Shown: positions 39,013 through 47,758, counted from the stretch's first letter. The stretch: DNA of 64,000 bases from Blautia parvula (GCF_020215665.1 NZ_CP084061.1:4245001-4309000), one strand, 5' to 3'. Notes: generated by a model not told the origin, from the letters alone. A program made the numbers and translations.

Positions 39013-39703
39013 AGTGGGGACCAGAAACCTTCTCAGAATTATTGTGAACTGGGAAGAGTTTCATATGAAGATCATAGGGGAAGCCCAGAACGGCAGGGAG
39101 GCACTGTTCCGTATACAGGAGGAAATACCGGATTTGGTGGTTACGGATATTAAAATGCCCATTATGGACGGTATTGCGCTGGCGGAAGAGATCATGAAGA
39201 AATATCCGCAGGTTAAGGTGATCATTGTTACTGCCTATGATGATTTTAAGTACGCGCAGAAAGCACTCCGGGCCGGAGCTGTGGATTTTATCTTAAAGCC
39301 CTTAAAGCGGCAGGAGGTAAAGGAAGCCCTTGCAAGAGTGGGCAGGCAGATCGAGACAGTGGAGGAAGGGACAAAGGAGGTTATGGAACAGATAAGGGAT
39401 TATCTGGAGGAGAATTATGCCCAGAGCAGTCTTTCCCTTTCCACAACGGCTGAGAGATTTTACCTGAACCCCAGTTATTTAAGCCGTACATTCAGAAAGA
39501 AGACAGGCATCCCATTCGTGGAATATCTCAATAAAGTGAGGATTGAACACGCATGTGATTATCTGAAATCAGGAAACTGGAAGGTGTATGAGATTGCAGA
39601 GAAAGTCGGCATTCCGAATCCTGACTACTTTGGCCGTTGCTTTCGGAAATATGTGGGGATGTCGGTTAATGATTATAAAAAAAGTAAAATATGTGCGGAA
39701 TAG
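38984..39703 (+). CDS. Response regulator, YesN/AraC family
   Basis: A 239-residue regulator. The receiver domain has EDE near residue 9, phospho-Asp in VVTDIKMPIMDG near 54, and LKPLKR near 105. The C-terminal AraC-type double helix-turn-helix covers about 140-239 with YLNPSYLSRTFRKKTG and YFGRCFRKYVGMS. I chose the ATG at 38984 since AAGGAG lies nine bases upstream. Another ATG three bases later and one at 38966 are alternatives. It is cognate to the overlapping YesM kinase and probably activates the ABC operon that follows. Confidence 0.9.
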   Translation: MMKVLLVEDEVGTRNLLRIIVNWEEFHMKIIGEAQNGREALFRIQEEIPDLVVTDIKMPIMDGIALAEEIMKKYPQVKVIIVTAYDDFKYAQKALRAGAVDFILKPLKRQEVKEALARVGRQIETVEEGTKEVMEQIRDYLEENYAQSSLSLSTTAERFYLNPSYLSRTFRKKTGIPFVEYLNKVRIEHACDYLKSGNWKVYEIAEKVGIPNPDYFGRCFRKYVGMSVNDYKKSKICAE

Positions 39704-39806
39704 GGTAAAAATACTGGGTTCAGAGTGGCGGGGATTTTTTCTATACTGTAACCGTAGCAAGTGATAAGGCATGAAAAGCTATAGTATGTATCAGGAGGAA
39801 AAGAGA

Positions 39807-41129
39807 ATGAGAAGGAAAATAGCAATGCTTTTATGCGCAAGTATGGCAATCGGCCTGCTGGCAGGCTGCGGCGGCAGTTCAGAGGAGAGTAAGGCCTCAG
39901 AGAGTAAAGAGGAAAAAGGCGCGGACACATCGGATAAGGATTCAGGGGAAAAGGTAAAGCTTACATTCTGGAAATCACCGCATTCGGACCGTGAGGATGA
40001 CATATGGGCCGGTATGATCGAGGACTTCAACAAGGAAAATCCGGATATTGAAGTGGAATTTCTCAATGTTGCATGGGATTCTGTTGTGGAGAAGGAGACA
40101 GCGGCTTTCTCTGCAGGCAGCGGTCCGGACATCAGTTTCCAGACAGAGCAGTTCCCGCTGTATGCCAAGAATGGATATCTTCTGTCACTTGATGACTATG
40201 CGGACGAGAAAAAGTTATCAGGTTATCCGGAGTCGGCTTTGGAATACTGTTCTCATGACGGGAAACTTATGGGAATACCATTTGTTGCACTGAATTCGGT
40301 TATGTTCTACAACAAGGATATGTTTGAGGAAGCAGGAGTTACAAAGGTGCCGGAAACATGGGAAGAACTGAGAGAAGCAGCGAAAAAGCTTACCCAGGAT
40401 AAAGATGGTGACGGCGAGACTGACCAATGGGGCATGATGTATGAGATGGATGACTACTGGCAGCCACTGTCCTACATTATCCAGGCCGGAGCTGATATGT
40501 GGAATAAAAACCTTACCAATATTGGATTTAATAATGAACAGGGTGTAGAGGGACTGACTTTCTTTGACCAGTTGTATCATGAGGATCAGGTAGTTCTTCC
40601 ACTGGAAAAATATACGAATAAGGATGAGGAGCGGTCATATTTCTATAACGGACAGGTTGCCATGTTCCCACAGCAGATTCATTATACAAATATTATTAAA
40701 GAGGCTTCAGATATTAATCTGGGAGCATTTGCCCTTCCGGCAGGACCGGCCAGTGACGAGGAACATGCCAAATGGAATTTTGCCAACATTGGTATGCTGT
40801 CCATCTCCAGCCAGACAAAATATCCCGATGAAGCGTGGAAATTCGTTGAGTATATCACCAGACCGGAAGTTGAAAAGATATATCTGTCAGAAGTGGGATT
40901 TTTCTCCCCGCAGCTGGCTACCAATGACATGATGTATGAGGGAGACGAAATAATGGCTGTTGCCGCGGAAGGAATCAAGAAGCTCCAGGTCAGCCCTGCT
41001 TCTGATTACGCCAATGCAATGCTTCAGAATCTGAAGATCATGTATGAAAATGTTGCAAGAGGTGAGAAATCACCGGCGGATTCCATCCAGGCTATGTATG
41101 ATTCTATGAAAGCAATCAGCGGAGAATAA
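39807..41129 (+). CDS. Carbohydrate ABC transporter binding lipoprotein
   Basis: Extracellular solute-binding protein (family 1), 440 residues, with a lipoprotein signal peptide: MRRKIAMLL start and lipobox LLAGC near residue 20. A Ser/Glu-rich tether follows. The ligand domain starts KLTFWKSPHSDREDDIWAG. Typical sugar-binding family features are GSGPDISFQTEQFP and an aromatic-rich groove (WQPLSYI). The ATG at 39807 has AGGAGG upstream. The sugar cannot be read from sequence. Confidence 0.9.
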   Translation: MRRKIAMLLCASMAIGLLAGCGGSSEESKASESKEEKGADTSDKDSGEKVKLTFWKSPHSDREDDIWAGMIEDFNKENPDIEVEFLNVAWDSVVEKETAAFSAGSGPDISFQTEQFPLYAKNGYLLSLDDYADEKKLSGYPESALEYCSHDGKLMGIPFVALNSVMFYNKDMFEEAGVTKVPETWEELREAAKKLTQDKDGDGETDQWGMMYEMDDYWQPLSYIIQAGADMWNKNLTNIGFNNEQGVEGLTFFDQLYHEDQVVLPLEKYTNKDEERSYFYNGQVAMFPQQIHYTNIIKEASDINLGAFALPAGPASDEEHAKWNFANIGMLSISSQTKYPDEAWKFVEYITRPEVEKIYLSEVGFFSPQLATNDMMYEGDEIMAVAAEGIKKLQVSPASDYANAMLQNLKIMYENVARGEKSPADSIQAMYDSMKAISGE

Positions 41130-41143
41130 GTTTTGGGACTGAG

Positions 41144-41165
41144 AGGGGCTTTTACAGGCCCCTTT
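41144..41165 (+). terminator. Weak hairpin between binding protein and permease
   Basis: Six-pair stem AGGGGC (41144-41149) and GCCCCT (41158-41163) followed by short T-runs. Such hairpins after a binding-protein gene commonly reduce read-through into the permeases. This one would give partial termination or 3'-end protection. Confidence 0.45.
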
Positions 41166-41189
41166 GCTGTTTAGGAGAATGGTGTATTT

Positions 41190-42095
41190 ATGAATAAGAG
41201 AAGAATTAAGGAATATGCTGTGTCCTATAGTTTTTTACTGCCATTTGCAGTTTTCTTTATCACATTTACAATTATACCTATAGGATACGTTTTTTATCTC
41301 AGCCTGCATGACGGTAACTTTCTGCAGGCACAATTTGACTGGGTGGGACTGAAGAACTTTAAGGATGTGCTGCAGACACCGGATTTCCAAAACGCTTTTA
41401 AGAACACGTTCATCTATATGCTGATCGAAGTGCCGGTGAGCCAGTTCCTGGGGATCTTTTTTGCCCTTTTGATCAAGAAAAAAACACGGTTTGGACATGT
41501 GTGCGAGGTCATCTATTTTCTTCCCATGCTGATCTCCATGGTTGTGGCCAGTGTTCTGATCTCCTATATTTTATCGAACAACGGACCTTTGAATATGTTA
41601 TTCCAGGTGCTGGGCATGAAGCCCATAAGCTGGCTGAACGGGAGATTCAGTGCAAAGATGGCAGTTATGATACTGGAACTCTGGAAGGGCGGAACCTTCT
41701 TTGTCTTTGTGTATATGTCGGCAATGCGTTCTCTTCCCGCAGATTGCCTGGAGTCCTCCAGAATAGACGGGGCTAATGTAGTGCAGGAGACAATCTATGT
41801 GGTGCTGCCACTTATCAGAAATGCGATCATTCTGTGTGTGACCATGAATACGATCTGGCAGTTCCAGATATTTGAATCTGTGTATATGCTCACGAACGGA
41901 GGGCCTCTCGGTGCGACACAGACCGTGATATATGAGATTTACCAGTACAGTTTTAAATATTACAGAGTGGGATTCGGGGCAGCAGCTTCACTTGTATTTC
42001 TGCTTGTGATCCTGTTGATCTATGGTCTGGAGAATCTGTTATTGAGAGAAAAGGATAAAACCAGAAGAAGGGGGAAAAAGAATGAACAGATATAG
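41190..42095 (+). CDS. Sugar ABC transporter permease 1
   Basis: A 301-residue MalF/UgpA-type permease with six membrane segments; the first is SYSFLLPFAVFFITFTIIPIG shortened near residues 10-32. The EAA loop is SSRIDGANVVQETIYVVLP near 195. It overlaps the next permease by 14 bp. No ATP-binding subunit is encoded nearby, so a shared MsmK-type ATPase elsewhere is expected. Confidence 0.92.
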   Translation: MNKRRIKEYAVSYSFLLPFAVFFITFTIIPIGYVFYLSLHDGNFLQAQFDWVGLKNFKDVLQTPDFQNAFKNTFIYMLIEVPVSQFLGIFFALLIKKKTRFGHVCEVIYFLPMLISMVVASVLISYILSNNGPLNMLFQVLGMKPISWLNGRFSAKMAVMILELWKGGTFFVFVYMSAMRSLPADCLESSRIDGANVVQETIYVVLPLIRNAIILCVTMNTIWQFQIFESVYMLTNGGPLGATQTVIYEIYQYSFKYYRVGFGAAASLVFLLVILLIYGLENLLLREKDKTRRRGKKNEQI

Positions 42096-42924
42096 GGTAA
42101 AGAAGAAAGTTTTTTCCTTTTTGAAGACATTTATGCTGTTTTTACTGGTGGTCATCATTGCATTTCCTTTCTGGCAGCTTATTGTATCCTCCATGCTGGA
42201 TACCAATGCAATCATCAGTTATCCGCCGAAATTCTGGCCCAGCGGAGGCTCACTGGATAATTATACAGAAGTTTTGAAAATGCAGGGCGGGGCATATCTG
42301 CGCTGGATGCTGAACAGTGTATTTGTTGCAGGCAGCAATACGGTGCTGGTGGTACTGGTGGCATCCATGGCAGGATACGCATTTGCAAAAAGAAGGTTTC
42401 CCGGTTCCAAGGTACTGTTTAATGTGGTGGTCGCGACGCAGATCATTCCCAGTGTTACCACATTGATTCCTCTTTTTCTGATCGTTTCCAAGCTGGGATG
42501 GGTGAATACTTATAAATCTCTGGTATTTCCGGGGGTGGCAAGTGCTTTTGGAGTCTATATGATGACACAGTTTATGAAAGATATACCGGATTCATTAATA
42601 GAGGCAGCTAAGATAGATGGGTGCAGCAATTATGGGACATTTTTCAAGATTGTACTGCCTATAACAGTGCCGCAGTTAAGTCTTCTGGCAATCTTTAACT
42701 TTACGCAGCAGTGGGGAAGTCTGACATGGCCCCTTATCACTGTAAATGAAACTATGATGAAAACCCTTCCCCTGGGCATTGCGTCCATGAAGGATTTAAA
42801 TGGTACACTGACAGGAACTATAATGGCAGCATCCATGATAAGTTTTATACCTCTGCTTATTGCATTTATTTTTGCAAGTGATAAATTTATAGAGGGAATG
42901 ACATTAGGAGCTGTGAAAGGATAA
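42082..42924 (+). CDS. Sugar ABC transporter permease 2
   Basis: A 280-residue MalG/UgpE-type permease with six membrane segments and the EAA loop EAAKIDGCSNYGTFFKIVLP near residue 170. It overlaps permease 1 by 14 bp and is followed four bases later by the SGNH hydrolase gene. It completes the importer channel. Confidence 0.92.
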   Translation: MNRYRVKKKVFSFLKTFMLFLLVVIIAFPFWQLIVSSMLDTNAIISYPPKFWPSGGSLDNYTEVLKMQGGAYLRWMLNSVFVAGSNTVLVVLVASMAGYAFAKRRFPGSKVLFNVVVATQIIPSVTTLIPLFLIVSKLGWVNTYKSLVFPGVASAFGVYMMTQFMKDIPDSLIEAAKIDGCSNYGTFFKIVLPITVPQLSLLAIFNFTQQWGSLTWPLITVNETMMKTLPLGIASMKDLNGTLTGTIMAASMISFIPLLIAFIFASDKFIEGMTLGAVKG

Positions 42925-42928
42925 GAAA

Positions 42929-43582
42929 ATGAAACGTATATTGTGTTATGGTGATTCCAATACATGGGGACATAATCCTGAGCCTGACGGTGAAGATTTC
43001 AGGTATGGGGATGATGTGAGATGGACCGGGATTCTGCAGAAATGTCTGGAAGGCAGGGCGAAAATAATTGAGGAGGGCCTATGCGGACGTTCCATTATGT
43101 TTGATGACCCTACATCACCTGACAGGAATGGCAGAAAGTTTCTGGGCTGCAGCCTGCAGAGCCATCAGCCTTTGGATCTGGTGGTGTTCATGCTGGGGAC
43201 AAATGATATCCGTCATATATTTACGCCCAGTGTTAAGGAGATAGCAGCAGGTATGGTGAATCTTGTTAAAATGGCCCGAAATCCGGATACATACTGGGTA
43301 GGAGAAAGACCGGAGGTCCTGGTGATCGTCCCGGCACCGGTGCGGGATGAGATTGCGTCATCTGATTTTTATGGTATGTACGATGAGGAATCTGTGAGTA
43401 AAAGTAAGGCTTTGTATGCCGCTTATGAGGCTGCTTTAAAGGGAATGGAGGGTGTCTGGCTGCTGGATGCCGGGAAGGTTGCGGAGATTTCCGTGAAGGA
43501 TTGTATCCATCTGAGCAGAGAAGGACACAGAAATCTGGGAAGAGCCGCGGCAGAGTGCATTGAGGAGATATTAAAAATCTGA
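42929..43582 (+). CDS. SGNH/GDSL-family hydrolase
   Basis: A 217-residue esterase-type hydrolase with block I CYGDSNTWG (Ser near residue 9), the Gly block near LCGRS, block III LGTND near 88 and block V DCIHLSREGH near 190 with the catalytic Asp and His. There is no signal peptide, so it is cytoplasmic. Its place in the sugar-importer operon suggests deacetylation or de-esterification of an imported carbohydrate. Confidence 0.88.
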   Translation: MKRILCYGDSNTWGHNPEPDGEDFRYGDDVRWTGILQKCLEGRAKIIEEGLCGRSIMFDDPTSPDRNGRKFLGCSLQSHQPLDLVVFMLGTNDIRHIFTPSVKEIAAGMVNLVKMARNPDTYWVGERPEVLVIVPAPVRDEIASSDFYGMYDEESVSKSKALYAAYEAALKGMEGVWLLDAGKVAEISVKDCIHLSREGHRNLGRAAAECIEEILKI

Positions 43583-43613
43583 GTTTTATGAAGGACAGCA
43601 TGGGTGATAGCAG

Positions 43614-44900
43614 ATGGAAAAACGGCAGAGAATTATTTTATTGGGGTTTTTATTTCTTTTGGCAGCGATAACATTGCTCTGTTTTCGCGTTCTTCCAAAG
43701 TCCGAGGAGAAGAAAAGCGGTGAGGAAGAAGAAAGGATAGATCTGTGTCTGTGGTATCCATGGGAAAATGAGGGGGAGGCATATAAGAAATCCTTTCTGG
43801 AAGCTGTGGAGGAATTCAACAAAGCGCATGATACCGTACAGGTATTGGCGGAAGGTACGGAGATGGAGCTTTACAGAGAAAAGCTGCCGTCTGCCATTGC
43901 TTCCAATGATACACCGGATATTTACTTCTGCTTTGGAGACAGTTATCTGAAGGGGGCGGTCAGTTCGGGAAAACTGCTGAAGATGAATGAATATTTGTCT
44001 GAAGATATTAACAGCAGGATAGACGAGGAAGCGATGGAAGGTATGAATTATGAGGGCGGTATATATGGTCTGGGATTTTCTGAAAGTGTGGCTGTCCTTT
44101 TTGTCAACCGGGAGATGTTTGATGCATGCGGACTGCAGATTCCTTCGGATTGGGGCGAACTGGAGGAGGTATGCAGGGAGTTTATTGCCCGGGATATCAC
44201 GCCTTTTGCCTGTTCGGGGGACACGGATACCGGTTTCAGGCTTTATCTGGAAAGTATATGTGTAAGTGAGGCCGGGAGTGATGTCTGTAAAAGGGTGCTG
44301 AGACAGGAAGGGACAAAGGAGGACATTTCCGCTTTCCTGAACGGTGTTGATAAGTTCTGTCTGCTCAGGGATATGGGGGCTTTTGGAAGTCCTTTATTTA
44401 CAAGGAGCACGCAGGATGTGGAAAATGATTTCTATCTGAGCAGGATTCCCATGTATCTGGCAAAAAGTGATTTCGCCGGAAATGTCATGCAGGAAAACAG
44501 TCCACTGCATGGAAAATTATCCGCAGTTCCCTTTCCGGGTGTGTATACCGGCAGAGAAAGCCTTGGGGGGGTCAGTGATGCTTTTGTTGTGAATAAGGCT
44601 GCGGAGCATCCCGAGGTGACAGTTTGGGCACTGGAAGAAATACTGGAGAATTTTGCCGTGAAATTGTATGAGAGAGGAGCAGGGATTCCGGTATGGGATA
44701 CAGGTAATGCATGTAAGCCGGAGGATGATGTCTGCCGGCAGATTGAAAATATGGCCGGATCAGCAGACAAAAGAATGCAGTATTGGGAATTTTATCTGGA
44801 CAGACGCAGAGCAGAGGTTTTTATGAGAGGTTCAGAGGAGCTGGGCAGCGGAAACATATCCCCGGAACAGTTTGTCAGGGAACTGTGTGAGAAAGAGTGA
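43614..44900 (+). CDS. Second extracellular solute-binding protein
   Basis: A 428-residue family-1 binding-protein homologue, with an N-terminal hydrophobic segment (about residues 6-27) but no lipobox Cys at its end, so a signal anchor is likely. The fold start is IDLCLWYPWENEGEAYKK. The later DTPDIYFCFGDSYLKGAV and GGIYGLGFSESVAVLFVN are typical. It differs strongly from the first binding protein in the operon. It may be a sensor partner of the YesM kinase or an alternative ligand receptor. Both are inference. Confidence 0.75.
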   Translation: MEKRQRIILLGFLFLLAAITLLCFRVLPKSEEKKSGEEEERIDLCLWYPWENEGEAYKKSFLEAVEEFNKAHDTVQVLAEGTEMELYREKLPSAIASNDTPDIYFCFGDSYLKGAVSSGKLLKMNEYLSEDINSRIDEEAMEGMNYEGGIYGLGFSESVAVLFVNREMFDACGLQIPSDWGELEEVCREFIARDITPFACSGDTDTGFRLYLESICVSEAGSDVCKRVLRQEGTKEDISAFLNGVDKFCLLRDMGAFGSPLFTRSTQDVENDFYLSRIPMYLAKSDFAGNVMQENSPLHGKLSAVPFPGVYTGRESLGGVSDAFVVNKAAEHPEVTVWALEEILENFAVKLYERGAGIPVWDTGNACKPEDDVCRQIENMAGSADKRMQYWEFYLDRRRAEVFMRGSEELGSGNISPEQFVRELCEKE

Positions 44901-44939
44901 CGGTAATGATTTCATTGATCAGTAAAAAGGAGTGAGTAT

Positions 44940-45014
44940 ATGCACCTGCTGTCAAGGTCAGCGGTACGGACGGATGATGCAGGACAGATTTTACTCAGAT
45001 ACTTAGGTTCCTAA
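44940..45014 (+). CDS. Possible 24-residue small ORF
   Basis: ATG at 44940, seven bases after AAGGAG, encoding 24 residues that start MHLLSRSAVRTDDAG. It is basic at the N-terminus with a hydrophobic end and resembles nothing I know. It lies 39 bp after the second binding-protein gene. The 460-bp stretch 44901-45360 otherwise holds only the promoter and palindromes listed next. Confidence 0.3.
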   Translation: MHLLSRSAVRTDDAGQILLRYLGS

Positions 45015-45104
45015 TGTTTGCCGGGAGGATATTTTAGCTGCAGGAGAAAACAGAAGGCCGGTCGGGCGAGTATAGGACATTTATGCGGGATGTATTTGTT
45101 TTTC

Positions 45105-45198
45105 TTTCCATAAGAAGGTGTGTTTGTTATAATAGGTGTAAAAGCAGTCAACTAATGGTTGAATTTTGAAAAAATCTTAAAAATCAACCTACGGTTGC
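45105..45198 (+). promoter_or_regulatory. Promoter with two downstream palindromic operator-like sites
   Basis: -35-like TTTCCA (45105-45110), 17-base spacer and perfect -10 TATAAT (45128-45133). Downstream lie two related dyads: TCAACTAATGGTTGA (45148-45162) and CAACC-TAC-GGTTG (45085+100 to 45197, i.e. 45185-45197), with centres 36 bp apart. They could be operators for the XRE protein encoded from 45361, which would be autoregulation. The transcript leader would be about 220 bases. Confidence 0.5.
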
Positions 45199-45360
45199 TT
45201 GTAAATGCACTCAAATTCCGGATATGCTGTTAGTATCTTAAAAACACGACGCGCCGTTTTATCAGATAATCTTCGTGTACAGATAACAGGCTGTGCACTG
45301 CAGCAGGAATTTACTTATAACTTGTAAACGCTGAACAGGAAAGTTGAATGGGTAAAAAAT

Positions 45361-46665
45361 ATGGATGAGAATACAAATATGAAAACAGCAAATATCCGTC
45401 TTCCGGAAGCATTTGGAGACAGGATTTCATTTTTAAGAAAACTTAAAGGACTTACACAGGCACAGCTTGCTGAGAAGCTGGGAATCTCCGCTCAGGCAGT
45501 AAGTAAATGGGAGAGCGGTCTCTCCTGCCCTGATATTATGATGCTGGTTCCCCTGGCAGATATATTTGGCGTCAGTACGGATATGCTGCTGGGCGGCGGT
45601 CAGCTTGCCGGAGGTGAAATGCCTTCGGGAGGGGAGCCAGAGGCAGAAAACTCGTTCCGGGGACAGAGCGTTGAGGAGGAGAAAAAATCTTCCGGTGAGG
45701 AACAGAATCAGATTCGACTGGAATGGCAGGCTGAGATGGAGTGGCAGATAGATCAGGCGACAGGTGATACGACGGAAGAGGAAGACGCAGCGCAGAGCCG
45801 GGTTAAGACAGAACATATAAACGAAGAGGGGGCAGGCCAGCCGCAGAGCCGGTCCGGACAGGGAAGTAAGACTGGAGCATCCGGTACGGATGGGTTCGGA
45901 ACTCAGGAGAATGTAAAACCGGAGGCTGACCGGACCCAGGATAACGGGCCGCAGCAGGATAAGGCTGACAGAAGAAAATGGGAGGAGGACTGGAAGAACG
46001 GCACACTGGAAATCAGAAAAGTTTTCCGTGAGAATAATGTGATGATCCATTCTCTGAACATTGATATCGGAATGGCGGACGCTATCATTAAGGAGGGTGA
46101 TGAGTTTGCCCTCGACCTGTCATGTTATCCAAACGGGGACTGCAGAGAAGAGGTAAGGGATGGAGTCTGGAAGATAAAAGACAGAGGGTATAGGGATCTG
46201 TTCCTGCTGAGTAACATTACCAATATTTTCTCGGAGCGGAAAATCATTATCATTATACCTAGAGGATATCATTTTAAAGATGTGAAGATAAAACTGGGTG
46301 CAGGAAAACTGGTGGGAAGAGGAATCCTGGCAGATGCCAGTACCCTGGATCTGGGGGCCGGTGAGATTGTGCTGGCAGATTATTACAGCGGTGCTGCCAA
46401 GATCAAATGCGGTATGGGTAAAATCATGCTGGAAGGCCAGATGCGGGGCAGATGTAAACTGGACTGCGGCATGGGAGAGATTGCGGCAAGCCTTGTGGCA
46501 CCTTCGGAATACGGATACAGGGTGAAGGTAGGAATGGGAGATGTCAGAGTGGGTGATAATCAGTTTGGAGGCATGGGCGGTACTTATAAGGTAAATACCG
46601 GTGCTGAGAACTTCTTTGATATCAACTGCGGCATGGGAGCAGTAAAAGTTTTGTTTGAGGAATGA
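45361..46665 (+). CDS. XRE regulator with DUF4097-like beta-helix tail
   Basis: A 434-residue protein. The N-terminal XRE helix-turn-helix covers about residues 17-77 (RKLKGLTQAQLAEKLGISAQ, then AVSKWESGLSCP). A low-complexity Glu/Gln/Ser-rich linker runs from about 78 to 215. The C-terminal domain has a regular series of short strands ending in Gly-X-Gly: LGAGKL, LGAGEI, CGMGKI, CGMGEI, VGMGDV, CGMGAV. This fits the DUF4097 (LiaF-like) right-handed beta-helix. It has no membrane segment. It may be a transcription factor with a sensor or oligomer domain. Confidence 0.75.
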   Translation: MDENTNMKTANIRLPEAFGDRISFLRKLKGLTQAQLAEKLGISAQAVSKWESGLSCPDIMMLVPLADIFGVSTDMLLGGGQLAGGEMPSGGEPEAENSFRGQSVEEEKKSSGEEQNQIRLEWQAEMEWQIDQATGDTTEEEDAAQSRVKTEHINEEGAGQPQSRSGQGSKTGASGTDGFGTQENVKPEADRTQDNGPQQDKADRRKWEEDWKNGTLEIRKVFRENNVMIHSLNIDIGMADAIIKEGDEFALDLSCYPNGDCREEVRDGVWKIKDRGYRDLFLLSNITNIFSERKIIIIIPRGYHFKDVKIKLGAGKLVGRGILADASTLDLGAGEIVLADYYSGAAKIKCGMGKIMLEGQMRGRCKLDCGMGEIAASLVAPSEYGYRVKVGMGDVRVGDNQFGGMGGTYKVNTGAENFFDINCGMGAVKVLFEE

Positions 46666-46671
46666 GGATTG

Positions 46672-46713
46672 AAAAGGGGCTTGTCTTGAGATATTCAAGA
46701 TAAGCCCCTTTTG
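46672..46713 (+). terminator. Strong terminator after the XRE gene
   Basis: An 18-pair stem AAAAGGGGCTTGTCTTGA (46672-46689) with TCAAGATAAGCCCCTTTT (46695-46712), one G-U pair and a five-base loop. It is A-rich on the left and T-rich on the right, so it can serve both strands. It ends three bases before the tRNA remnant. Confidence 0.92.
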
Positions 46714-46715
46714 TA

Positions 46716-46757
46716 CGTTCCTGAGGTGATTCGAACACCCGACCTACCGCTTAGGAG
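46716..46757 (-). other. Displaced 3' half of tRNA-Arg(CCT): island attachment site
   Basis: On the minus strand this reads as the 3' part of a tRNA: anticodon loop CTCCTAA (anticodon CCT at 46755-46753), 3' anticodon strand GCGGT, variable AGGTC, T-stem/loop GGGTG-TTCGAAT-CACCT, acceptor CAGGAAC and discriminator G. The sequence upstream of the loop does not pair with GCGGT and no D-arm or 5' acceptor exists. It is therefore the displaced 3' end left by integration with crossover in the anticodon loop. The intact tRNA should be at the right end of the island, beyond the window. Confidence 0.8.
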
Positions 46758-46771
46758 AGCGAATAGGTAGT

Positions 46772-46854
46772 GTCAATTCCAGACAAGAACTATCATTATA
46801 AGCCCTTTAAAGTCACGGCTTTTTTCTACTTCCGAGTCAAATCAAGTCAATTCC
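46772..46854. repeat. Short direct repeats near the att site
   Basis: GTCAATTCC occurs at 46772-46780 and 46846-46854 and a variant GTCAAATC at 46836-46843. Short direct repeats just inside an attachment site are typical of integrase arm-binding sites. The 46758-47083 stretch holds no convincing gene. Confidence 0.35.
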
Positions 46855-47083
46855 TGTACCCCACATATATGCCTTAGATAAGACCTGTTTATTAGCAGAA
46901 TATTTGCATCAGCTAATACTTGGGGAATACCTTCGTGTCACCACCATTATGAAAAATATGGCTACCATCGTTCAAGCATTCGAGAATGATAAACAATATG
47001 AAATTGAATTGATTTCTACATATATAATACCGTACTTTAGACTGGTTGTCTACGGTGTTTTGACTACTGATAATGTAAATTTT

Positions 47084-47308
47084 TTATGCCAACATTTTTC
47101 CTTCTAAATAGGAACATCGCAAGTAATCCGGATTCGTATAATATACATTAGAATTAAAATCAGAAATTTCATCCGTAATAAATGATGAAAAAATATCATC
47201 TTTCTGTTTGTCCGTCATGAATAGATTCACGCTTTTCAAATGTAACTCCCATGATATATTACTTGTAGTGACATCCAAAACATTAGTAAAGTTATATTTT
47301 TCAGGCAT
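47084..47308 (-). CDS. Hypothetical 74-residue island protein
   Basis: A small protein starting MPEKYNFTNVLDVTTSNISW that I do not recognise. It is soluble, with many Asp and Ser and no membrane segment. It starts ten bases after the stop of the DUF4869-like gene with a weak TCAGGT upstream, so it is the last gene of that leftward operon. A five-codon relic of its start (MPEKS then stop) recurs next to the repeat copy at 48764-48840, so the gene belonged to a duplicated module. Confidence 0.5.
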   Translation of the reverse strand: MPEKYNFTNVLDVTTSNISWELHLKSVNLFMTDKQKDDIFSSFITDEISDFNSNVYYTNPDYLRCSYLEGKMLA

Positions 47309-47317
47309 TTACCTGAT

Positions 47318-47758
47318 CTAAACATACTCTCCTGCAATATCAACATATTCCAACATATTATGAACAATATCACCTGTATTGAGAATTTCTATTTCAAAAT
47401 CTTCTTCTCCAAAATCCATAATATGTCTTAAATTTATTGTCAAGTCTTTTGATTTACCTATAGAAAGAATCCATTTTGCACAATCATCTCCACATACAGA
47501 CGCATTAAACACTTTTCCAGATTGGTCAAATGCCATCAGCATCAATGTCTTTACAGAACCTGACAGTTCTTTTGTGGAAATCGTTCCTAATACTGGACTT
47601 TGTATCAGATGAGAACTTATCACTTCTGACTTATCTACAGCTTTAATTATTCTGATTGATAATTCGTTTGTAATCCATTCATCCTCATATCGATTATCGA
47701 AATAAGTCGGAGGATGATAAATCGCATTCTCCATATTTCCTAAATATATTTTTAACAT
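47318..47758 (-). CDS. DUF4869-like protein, copy 1
   Basis: A 146-residue protein of what I recall as the DUF4869 family, opening MLKIYLGNMENAIYHPPTYF. Conserved blocks shared with copy 2 are YEDEW/YEDSW, SPVLG.I, LSG.VKTL, CGD.CAKW, LRH.MDFG and IAGE[YF]V at the end. AGGAGATCACT precedes the ATG. It follows the P-loop NTPase gene by 41 bp. No catalytic motif is evident. CGDDCAKW could be a metal or ligand site, which is speculation. Function unknown. Confidence 0.65.
   Translation of the reverse strand: MLKIYLGNMENAIYHPPTYFDNRYEDEWITNELSIRIIKAVDKSEVISSHLIQSPVLGTISTKELSGSVKTLMLMAFDQSGKVFNASVCGDDCAKWILSIGKSKDLTINLRHIMDFGEEDFEIEILNTGDIVHNMLEYVDIAGEYV

Noticed and set aside
46904-47107. 67-codon plus-strand ORF near the att site
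   Set aside because: No Shine-Dalgarno, opposite to all neighbouring genes and overlapping the end of the 74-residue gene.
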